A stretch of 64,000 nucleotides of DNA from Ciona intestinalis (taxonomy: Eukaryota > Chordata > Ascidiacea > Phlebobranchia > Cionidae): positions 6,553,792-6,617,791 of the forward strand of contig NC_020168.2 in assembly GCF_000224145.3 (NCBI RefSeq), written 5' to 3'. Below, in pieces: positions 35,101 to 47,100 of this stretch. The translations under genes and the position numbers were made by a program. Numbering within the stretch: position 1 is the first letter of the stretch; each line of letters opens with the position of its first letter. A model generated the notes under the pieces. That model searched no databases. It was not told where the DNA came from and saw only the letters and a program-made list of their open reading frames with translations.

Positions 35101-38100
35101 AATTTTCTCTTCTGGGTAAAAAACTAGAAATTTTTAAAACTACTGTTCTGTCATTTGGGTATTACATTATTCCTGGTAGCACCCACTGTAGGAATTAAAT
35201 GTAAGTTATATATCTTGATAAAATACTGTGTCATTGGGCAATTGCTTCAACAGAGTGGTCCCTTATGAGTTTTTTATTAAAAAATTACATACGGGTAAGT
35301 CATAAGTGAGTGTATGAAACAGAACACCCAGGGTATAATGATTGTCAATTACCCCCCACGCGAGGATAAATCAGCATTTATTCATAAATTTACTTAAAAC
35401 ATGATGGCAACATATAATTTATCCATTAGTTTATGTTCACACTAATTGATTTAAACCTTGACTGGTAATATTTCCTCCCCATCATGCATCCAACTTGCAC
35501 TAGGTGGGGAGTTCCCCGAACATGGTACCGTTATCTTAGCAGTCTCACCAGCTTTTACAATAATCGGGTTACGCTCCAACTGCTCAATAATCTGAAAGGA
35601 AATGGAAATTAAATCAAGAGTTTACGCCAAATTTTAACTGGCACTTATTTTTTTAGAACATTTAACAATTTTTCGGGGGCATTGAACAAATTAATAATTG
35701 GATATTTTTATGTGTTTTACCAACTAATATACCCCTTTGTTTTTTCTTTACAACCTGGTTAAAAACATAATATACACCCACCCACCTTAGGATCAATATA
35801 AGGCGCCACATCTTTAGCTGTTGGTGTCATTTCATTCGAGACAAGCGGTTCGCTTTCTCCTTCTTCGTTCTTCGCTTTAACGCGAAACTGCGTCGGTTTT
35901 CCCTCCTTCAACCCGGTAGCTTTAAACTCTGTCGTTCCCACAGGTACTTCCCCAACTTTCTTCCACTTCCCGGAAGGATCTTTTTCCTCTATGACATAAC
36001 TATCAACCTCTATTGTGTCATCAATGGGGGGATTCCATGACATAGAGACAGAATCGGCTTCTACGTCGGAGAAAGCGATCTCCCCAGAAGGAGCGTGAGG
36101 TTTGTCTGTGTAAAAATGGTTCATCGGTCAATTATGGATGTAGCTTTATATAAAATAACAGTTGTTAAAATAGACTATAGATATAATAAAACATATTTTA
36201 GGTTTTTCTGGGTGAAAATGATCAAAAAATAATGTAACTTTTAACCATGGTCAAACAATGACGTAACTTTGTATATTTTGAGTGAGGTTCTATAGGGACA
36301 GGCAAGCCAGGGGAACTGGGATACAGGTGAGAGTTGGAACATCACCTCCTAAAGTTAAGGATACAACTTACATAATGTTAGCTTATTTATCACTTACAAA
36401 GAAAGATATATTTATTTAAAGTATTTAAGAGACGGAAATAAAACAGAAAGGATTTTCTAGAAATAAACAATTATTGTTATGAGTATAACACAACCCATAT
36501 CAATTCCACAACACATGGAGATAAAACAGCAAAATTTCTAAAGAAAAGATCAGTTTTTAAAGTTAAAAACACGCCGTGGACATGACAATATAAATTTGTG
36601 ACATGTGTGTTGTGTGATGTAACAATATATATCTATGACATAACACATACTATGAATATAAAATATGGTGGGGATGTATAAAACAGTACATATCTTTTAT
36701 AAAGGGCAAACTGTTATGTTGCAAATAATACAAGCGTTCCCACAAAACATGTTTGTAACATTTGGATTAAATGTGACTAAAACACTTTTTTATGCACAGC
36801 ACATACCAACGACTTTAATTGGAATCTCGATTTTTGCTTCTCCATTCTCGTTGTTGATCGTAAGCTCATAAATGCCACTGTCAGTTACTTTACATTTATC
36901 AACTTCCAGCTTTGCAACGTTTTTAACGGTGTCCATGTGGAACCTGCCCTTCTCTGACAACGTGACTCTTCCGTTGGTCCATGAGGTCCTAGGGGTGACA
37001 CATGTGTTATTTTTTTACCTTTTTTACTTTCCATTAACAAGAAGTTTTTAATTTTAATTTATTTTTTTGTATTTGGTAGGATAGAAAATTAAGTTAAAAC
37101 TAAGCGTTAGTGACATTTTGTTGTTCTATAATTTTTTTTTTTAAATAATTTTATTTTTTAGTAAATTTATTAGAATTAAGTTGCACTTTTAACACCGTGT
37201 ACTATAATTATAGACATTAAAACTTCTTAATTAAAACAGCATAGCTTACGACATAGGTGGCATTCCACTGAATGGGATTTCTATCTTAGCTTTTTCCCCA
37301 ACTTTAAACTTAAGCGGATTTTTTTTCAATCTTTCGAGAAGACTTTTGTCGACAGTGGGAGGATCTGAAACAAAAACTTGTTAATGATGTATTTGTGATG
37401 TCATCAATGATGTAGCTGTGATGTCATTAAACTAAAGTGATATCCTCTAATTATACAATTTATATTCTTGCTAATAAATGAATGTATCTTATTTATCCTC
37501 GCATGGTTGGGCAACAACAGTCCTTAAAACACTACAACAGTTACAACCCCCATCATTATAAATCATTAAACAAATACTTTTTTCCTCACACCAAAACACA
37601 AACATGTTAAGTGGTGGCACGGTCACTATACCCGGCGCCGTGGCATAGTGGTTAGCGCGCCTGCCTGTACCACAGGTAATGGGTTCGAGGCTTGCAGTGC
37701 TACCATTGTGGGCGTATGTGGGCAGGACACAACGGCAATTGCTTCAACCCAGTGGTCACTAATGGATTGTCCAAATTATCAGCCNNNNNNNNNNNNNNNN
37801 NNNNNNNNNNNNNNNNNNNNNNNNNNNNNNNNNNGAATAAAGTAAGTTACATTCATTCATTCATACGACAACCACACACCATGTACCTGAGCATGTAAGT
37901 TGTCCTTCCTGTCTACAACCACGCACTTGAAACTGATAAACCCCCTCATCATCAGGTTTGATGTCTTTCACCTTCAAGGTGTATTTGCCATTCCTCTTCA
38001 CCATCTCATACTTACTCGATGGCTGGAAACATTAGAGTGTATTTATGAAGATAATAATATGGAGAGCAAGTTAAATGAATGAATGCTACATATATATTTA

Positions 38101-41100
38101 CACATAGTGGAAAAAAGACAGTCTTATAAAAAGAGTGTTCTGCTTTATGCGCCTTGTGCCTCATTTTGAACGACCATGAATGTAATTTCAGGATAACAGG
38201 TTAACAGGCCTACATCCCAAGTCTTAAGGTGGCTGTACACAATATCCGGCGTGTCATATGCAAACCCATCAGTCATATGCAAACCCATGTCCAATTCCAA
38301 ATGCGGCAGCAAATCCGGACAAATCAGACAAAACGGATGAATTCCGGATACTGTGTACATCCACCTTTAGATGTAAGTGTCCCACTAAAACCACATCCTT
38401 TTAATGGAAATCTCTATTATCAAGTCACTGTAAACTCCTACTTACAACTCAGACCCAAGATTATAACTAAGAAGCTCTCTACTGAACAAGGAAGGTGGAA
38501 AACTAGGGGTTTTGTCTCTAAATATTCAGAACGCCTAATATTAGCAACCAAACAAAGTTGTTTAAGTCCCATACCTTGATAGGTTTATCATCTTTGTACC
38601 ACTGCACAGGACTGTCCACGTCAGGGTCGTCAATCTCACACGAGAACTCGACCGGTTTCCCTGATCGGGACTTCACATTCTTCATCTTCGATAAAACTTT
38701 GATAGCTTTTTCTAAAAGACAAGAAAATGTTGACACAACATCAATGATGTATAATATTCTTAAAACAACAGGTATACATATTAATGAATGTAACTTGCTT
38801 AATCCTAGTGTAGCAGGGAAATGACAGCCGTNNNNNNNNNNNNNNNNNNNNNNNNNNNNNNNNNNNNNNNNNNNNNNNNNNNNNNNNNNNNNNNNNNNNN
38901 NNNNNNNNNNNNNNNNNNNNNNNNNNNNNNNNNNNNNNNNNNNNNNNNNNNNNNNNTGTCGTCCCACAGGTACTTCCCCAACTTTCTTCCACTTCCCGGA
39001 AGGATCTTTTTCCTCTATGACATAACTATCAACCTCTATTGTGTCATCAATGGGGGGATTCCATGACATAGAGACAGAATCGGCTTCAACGTCGGAGAAA
39101 GCGATCTCCCCGGAAGGAGCGTGAGGTTTGTCTGTGTAAAAATGGTTCATCGGTCAATTATGGATGTAGCTTTATATAAAATAACAGTTGTTAAAATAGA
39201 CTATAGATATAATAAAACATATTTGAGGTTTTTCTGGGTAAAAATTATCAGTTAATAATGTAACTTTTAACCATGGTCAAACAATGACGTAACTTTGTAT
39301 ATTTTGAGTGAGGTTCTACAGGGACAGGCAAGCCAGGGAAACTGGGATACAGGTGAGGGGTGGAACACCACCTCCTAAAGTTAAGGATACAACTTACATA
39401 ATGTTAGCTTATTTATCACTTACAAAGAAAGATATATTTATTTAAAGTATTTAAGAGACGGAAATAAAACAGAAAGGATTTTCTAGAAATAAACAATTAT
39501 TGTTATGAGTATAAAAACAACTCATATCAATTCCACAACACATGGAGATAAAACAGCAAAATTAAAGAAAGAAAAGATCAGTTTTTAAAATTAAAAACAC
39601 GCCGTGGACATGGCAATATAAATTTGTGACATGTGTGTTGTGTGATGTAACAATACATATCTATGACATAACACATACTATAGATATAAAATATGCTGGA
39701 GATGTAAAAAACAATACATATCTATTATAAAGGACAAACTGTTATGTTGCAAATAATACAAGCGTTCCCACAAAACATGTTTGTAACATTTGGATAAATG
39801 TGACTAAAACACTTTTTTATGCACAGCACATACCAACGACTTTGATTGGAATCTCGATTTTTGCTTCTCCATTCTCGTTGTTGATCGTAAGCTCATAAAT
39901 GCCACTGTCGGTTACTTTACATTTATCAACTTCCAGCTTTGCAACGTTCTTAACCGTGTCCATGTGGAACCTGCCTTTCTCTGACAACGTGACTCTTCCG
40001 TTGGTCCATGAGGTCCTAAACGTGACACATGTGTTATTTTTTTACCTTTTTTACCTTCAATAAAAAGTATGTTTTTAATTTTAATTTATTTTTTTTATAT
40101 AGTAGGATAGAAAATTAAGTTAAAATTAAGCGTAGGTGACATTTTTTTATTCTATAATATTTTTTATTAAATTCATTAGAATTTAGCTTCACATTTAACA
40201 CCGTGTACTATAAATATAGACATTAAACTTATTAATTAAAATAGCATAGCTTACGACATAGGTGGCATTCCACTGAATGGGATTTCTATCTTAGCTTTCT
40301 CCCCAACTTTAAACTTGAGCGGATTTTTCTTCAATCTTTCGAGAAGACTTTTGTCGACAGCGGGAGGATCTGAAACAAAAACTTGTTAATGATGTATTTG
40401 TGATGTCATCAATGATGTAGCTGTGATGTCATCAAAATAAAGTGATATCCTCTAATTATACAATTTATATTCTTGCTAATAAATGAATGTATCTTATTTA
40501 TCCTCGCATGGCTGGGCAACAACAGTCCTTAAACACTACAACAGTTACAACCCCCATCATTATAAATCATTAAACAAACACTTTTTTCCTCACACCAAAA
40601 CACAAACATGTTAAGTGGTGGCACGATCACTATACCCGGCGCCGTGGCATAGTGGTTAGCGCGCCTGCCTGTACCACAGGTAATGGGTTCGAGGCTTGCA
40701 GTGCTACCATTGTGGGCGTATGTGGGCAGGACACAACCGCAATTGCTTCAACCCAGTGGTCACTAATGGGTTGTCCAAATTATCAGCCATACATAAAAAA
40801 TCCAATAAAAATAATCACCCACAAAGTAACATACATCGTAACTCGTAAGCTGGCACAAGGTGCTAAACCCATGTGATAACGACTGTCAGTTTCCGGTCAT
40901 GCGAGAATAAAGTAAGTTACATTCATTCATTCATACGACAACCACACACCATGTACCTGAGCATGTAAGTTGTCCTTCCTGTCTACAACCACGCACTTGA
41001 AACTGATAAACCCCCTCATCATCAGGTTTGATGTCTTTCACCTTCAAGGTGTATTTGCCATTCCTCTTCACCATCTCATACTTACTCGATGGCTGGAAAC

Positions 41101-44100
41101 ATTAGAGTGTATTTATGAAGATAATAATATGGAGAGCAAGTTAAATGAATGAATGCTACATATATATTTACACATAGCGGAAAAAAGACAGTCTTATAAA
41201 AAGAGTGTTCTGCTTTATGCGCCTTGTGCCTCATTTTGAACGACCATGAATATAATTTCAGGATAACAGGTTAACAGGCCTACATCCCAAGTCTTAAGGT
41301 GGCTGTACACAGTATCCGGCGTGTCATATGCAAACCTATCAGTCATATGCAAACCCATGTCCAATTCCAAATGTGGCAGCAAATCCGGACAAATCAGACA
41401 AAACGGATGAATTCCGGATACTGTGTACATCCACCTTTAGATGTAAGTGTCCCACTAAAACCACATCCTTTTAATGGAAATCTCTATTATCAAGTCACTG
41501 TAAACTCCTACTTACAACTCAGACTCAAGATTATAACTAAGAAGCTCTCTACTGAACAAGGAAACACCTATATCGTTAAGGTGGAAAACTAGGGGTTTTG
41601 TCTCTAAATATTCAGAACGCCTAATGTTAGCAACCAAACAAAGTTGTTTAAGTCCCATACCTTGATAGGTTTATCATCCTTGTACCACTGCACAGGACTG
41701 TCCACGTCAGGGTCGTCAATCTCACACGAGAACTCGACCGGTTTCCCTGATCGGGACTTTACATTCTTCATCTTCGATAAAACTTTGATAGCTTTTTCTA
41801 AAAGACAAGAAAATGTTGAAACAACATCAATGATGTATAATATTCTTAAAACAACAAGGTATACATATTAATGAATGTAACTTGCTTAATCCTAGTGTAG
41901 CAGGGAAATGACAGCCGTTATAACACGGGTGTTCTGTTTCATATACACCTCGTGCCAGCTCTTAAGTTACCATGTATGTAATTTTGTGGGTAATAATTAG
42001 ATTTAGGCCACAAGGTAGAAGTTGAAACGGGGTTACTGTTGTCATGGTGTAATATATTGTCCCATCATGATATCAAGTTAAAACAGAAATACGGCCACTT
42101 TATGATATACAAACAGAGTCCTAGCTTCGGTAGGTTATGTGACTAACAGAACATTATTATGTAAAATGTCAACTGGTGAAATATCATTAAGGTAGAATCA
42201 TAATGTCATATATACTCCAAATGGCAGACAAAACATTGAGATACCACATTATTTTATTACGTTTTCCAAGCACAACTTTTATAATTTGTTTGTTACCATT
42301 GACTTGAAGTTCGGCAGCAGATGAAACATCTCCAAATGAAACTTTTACTTCAGCTTTATGATCAGCAAGCGTGACTTTCTTAAAGGTTAAGGAATGAACG
42401 TCTCCAGATTTAATCGTGTATCTAGATTCAAGACATATTGGCAGCTGTGCTTGTGGACATAGTGGTAAAATTTCACAGACGCATATACCCCCCCCATGGG
42501 AGCATGGCTGCTGTTAAGTAAGATGTCTTTTTTTCTTATACCATGGGCGTCTGCATTGTAAATAGAGCATACAGACTTCAAGCCTCTATACTACTACTGC
42601 CACATAGTTGTCCTTGAGCAAGAAACCTAACAGTCACTACTTCAATCTAATAGTCACTATAGAGTTGTCCAAACTGTCAGCCATACATAATGTGGTAAGT
42701 CATAAACGGGCTCGAAGTGTATGAAACAGAACACTCGTATAACGACCGCATTTTCTAAAACATACAACTCCCATCCATCTATTCATTGTAAAACTAAACC
42801 AGATTCAATCTTAACCGTCATAAAACATCTATTGATCCAACAATAACAATACACTTCATTTAACACTAAGGTTAGTTTTCCTACCAAGCAAAAATAAGCG
42901 ACCCATCCATTCACGCAGCACTTACTTTCCCCCAGTCTTCACAACTTCTCCATTCACCGTCCACACGGGTTTAACGTCCTTCGTACTCACAGAGCATTCA
43001 AATGTTGCCGAAGCTTTTTCCTTCACCTCAGTGTTGACCAAACGATTTCGAAAACGAACCGGCGCCGCTGTATACATAAATATCATATAAAACACCAATA
43101 GCTAAAATAGGCATAGCTATTACATATTATAAACATTAGGACTTCAGGGGGGGGGTTATAATTCCGTATGAAGAAAAAAGGATAAACTATAACTATTACA
43201 TTCAAGTTTCTGGAGTAAATTTTTTTCCAAAAAAATTTAAAAAGGGGAAAATATAGTCTATATCACTTATATATAATATATCCATTTTGGTCTAAACTTT
43301 GAGAAGGACTCTGATTTCATTATCAATATTTTGCATTCAAATAAAAGCAAGAGTTTTGAAAGCAATTTCACTAATGTGAATGTGATATTTTACCTATCCT
43401 CTTAGCTTGCTTTGCATCACATAAAACAGCAATAAAAGAAAAGTCATGTTTTGCATCGTTACCTGCCACAGATAGATCAGCAGTCGACTCAATGTCACCA
43501 ACACGAACGGAATACCGACCGGCATCGGCCATCTCAAGTTCACTGATGATCAACCTGGACATGGTGTTTGTATTAATATGGGAATCACAATACCCGCACA
43601 TTTTTATATAAAACAGTGCATAAAAAGTATATAGGAATAACAAGAAGTAGGATAAATGTTTAGTTTTCATCTACCAGCTTACAGTGAAGCGAAAATGTGT
43701 CTTATACACCAGACACACATTTCATTTTTGTTTTCATTTTTTGATTCATTTTAATTTCAATTTGATTTCATTTTGATTTTCGTTATTTTGTAATTTTGTC
43801 TAATCTTTTCTACCCTATTCTTAAAAACAAAAGTGATTAATATTAATAGAAACGTTGCAAACCATCACTTCTTACTTGTGACACTTGGCTTCAGACACCG
43901 CTTGCAACCTGCTGGTTCCCCCACGTAGCGTGATTGGTTTACCATCCTTCAACCAAGTCACCTTCTGCCCTCTTCTACTCACAACACACTCAAACACACA
44001 TCGACCTTTAACCCTGGCAGATTGCGATCGTAACTCGTTGTTGAACTTTAGAGGTTGCTCTGGGAGAATAGGTGCCATGTTTTAACATTGGTTGTCTAAA

Positions 44101-47100
44101 TTGTCACTACTCGGTTAAAATTATCCATAAAGTTACATATGTGGTAAGTGATAAGCTGGCCTGAGGTGTGAGAAACATAACACCGTGTTATAACGGCGGC
44201 CGCACGAGAAAAAAAAACAGTTGCATTTATTCAATTTCATATACATTCTGAATACAGTTAGCAACTATATAGTAAAGAGTCGCAAACCTTTAATAGTAAG
44301 AATAGCGTCAAACTTTTCTCCTCCAATATCCAAAGTATAAGTTCCAGCATCTTGAGAGTTGGCATTCCTAATAATAAGTTGGAAGACATTTCCGATCCTT
44401 CTGAGCTCATGTCGCTTTTCGGGACCAGGGACCTGCACTACTTCACCATCTTTGTACCACCTGTGGTAGAAAAAGTTAAACTAAACTGTAGGGTTTTTAA
44501 ACTATAAGGTTTGGTTGGTATGTTTCAAAGGGTTGGCCTTTATTAAGCCACATCTGAAACCTTAGACTAAAGCCAATACTGTGTTTTAAACATTATTTGG
44601 TTGCAAGAAAACTTAGTTTCATAGCCATAATTTATACTTTAAAATATCTTTATTGAGCCAGATCTGAAACCTTGGGCCAAATACAGTACTGTGTTTTAAA
44701 CATTATTTGGTTACTTAAAAACCTAGTAAATTCATAGCCATAATTTATTCTATAAAAGATTTTTAGTGAGGCAAATCTGAAACCTGGGATTAAGTCAGTT
44801 AACATATTACTCCCAAACCAAGAGAGCTAGCGACTAGACACCACTGAGTCAGTGTATAGACACTCATTAATAAAGATTCTATTTATAAGGGTGAGGTCTT
44901 CAGGGAGGCACGTCTGGGAATTGGGATGTAGGTTCATTACCCCAACCACCCCAACACACAAAGTTATACAACTAGAGACAGTGATAAATACAATAATAAT
45001 GATATATACAGTAGGGTGGGGGAAGATGGGACACATTTTCATTCTAATTTTCCGTCCCATTTGGTAGCAAACAAAGAACATTCAAAGTATAATAAAACCG
45101 TATCCTCACGTCTCTCATGAAACGTTGTTAATTGTTTAATACACGATCAGGATATTTGGATATCATGATCTAAAGGTGTCCCATCTTCCCCCGCAACACT
45201 ATAATTCTACTTTTAACAAATAAAGTTGAAAGATTTCCGAAAAATCAAGATTTTCATCACATACATCATCTGCTTGTTGGGCGATACATTCTCGAGGTGG
45301 ATTTCAAACACAGCCGTTCCCTCATCATTCACAGTGACATGTTTCAAACCCTTGAGAACTTTGGCGACTTCAAACTCCGGTTCTTCAACATCAACTTTTG
45401 TGAGTTTCTGCAGTTTGTGTAAAATCAACCTGGTTTAAAGTAAAATGTGTTAACATGCAGAATATTCATAAGGTTTAAAGAAAGAACAATTATAATGCAG
45501 GACTTCTTATTTATTATATAAAGATAAGTATTTCATTTTTATAAAGATATTAATAAATAACGTTTTTCAGTAAAACCCTTATACATCACAGTTTCGTTGC
45601 TTTTTACTCAGTAACGGGTGGTATAGCTTATAACAGTGTGTCATCTTTCTTATCAATTTTTCACATTTCCAGTTTAAGAACCCTTTCTCTAAGTTCAATA
45701 TAATTAGGATAAATATTAAAATAAGGAATCACCTGAAATCATAGAAACCATACTGCATACAGATTCTCTCATAATCTTTTGGATCGGAAGTTTTTAAAAT
45801 ATCCAAAACTTCTTTTTCTCTCTCTTCTGGTGTCTTCTTCTCTTTCTTCTTAACTTCTCTAAGAATAATAATGTTGATTTAGATGTGTTTTACATGAGCC
45901 ACACATATTCATACATCTTACGTTCACTGTCATGTTAAAACTTGGGTGTCTTCTTATACACCAGACACACATCGTGTGTTCATACACCTCATGCTCACTG
46001 TTGGGTTATAACATGGGTGTCTTCTTATACACCAGACACACATTGTGTATTCATACACCTCCTGCTAACTTCACACATAGTACACCATACAAAACACACA
46101 CCTGTGCTTTAACTGAGTTTTAAAGTTCTTCAAAGCTTCCTGGCTATCCGTACGAACAAGTCTGTCAATCTTCACACTGAAGGGAACTGTGAGCTCCCCA
46201 AAGTCATTCGTTGCGACAAGTTTATACCTCCCAGCATCAGATGAGCGCGCACTCTATTATATAACATTGCTGCATAAGTTGTGTTTATAACTTACTCAGA
46301 ATGTGTTAAGGTTAGGAGAATTACATATAACTTAAAGGTAGGTTGTTGTTTTGTTGTTATTTTTAAATCCTCTGAAGTTTTAATTAATTTGACCTTTAAC
46401 ATTTTAACCCCTTGGCTTAAGTGATCGCCTTGTAACCAGAGGGTAACGGGTTCAAGACTGGATGCTGCTATAGTGGATATGTATGTACTTGAGCAAGACA
46501 CCTAATTGATTCAACCCTGTGCTTAAAAATGGGTTGTCTAGATTGTCCGCTATACATATTAAGGGAACACTCCCAAATTATTGTTAACAGCTGAAAAGCA
46601 TATTTTTGCGACATGAAAACTTCATCAAGTTGTCACCTTAATGGCCATTGTGCAAATTCCACTGTCAATGCTTCTCTTGACATCATATCTGCCGCCGTCA
46701 TCGATTTGTAGCCACTGCCCTTTCCTCCACACAACTTTAGGGGTTGGATTTCCCTCTATGGTACATCTCACTTCGATGCGTTTGTCTGGTGAACAAAGTG
46801 GTATTAATGATTCATTAAAATACGATGTGGAATCTGTCGTTTACGCCAGAGTTGACCCATTAGTCTGACACCAAGCAATAATAATGCATCTTCTTAACCT
46901 TAGTATTACTGCTACTAAACTATATTTGGTGAATAATAAAATCTATTTTGCTTACAAGTTTCTTATTTCATACACCTCTTCCCTGCTTACGAGTTATCGT
47001 GCATCCAACTTCATGGGTGACTGCTCTCATTAATAACCACTGGGTTGGAGCAATTAGATGTTTTGCCCAAAGACCCAACCCCTAACACGCCCACAAATGA

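Noticed and set aside
37634-37700. Functional tRNA gene
   Set aside because: It has A- and B-box-like words, but no full cloverleaf, and it is joined to the repeated SINE body seen elsewhere.
38518-39150. 210-codon minus-strand frame across the N gap
   Set aside because: It joins two contigs through unknown bases; the two real exons in it belong to separate copies of the duplicated segment.
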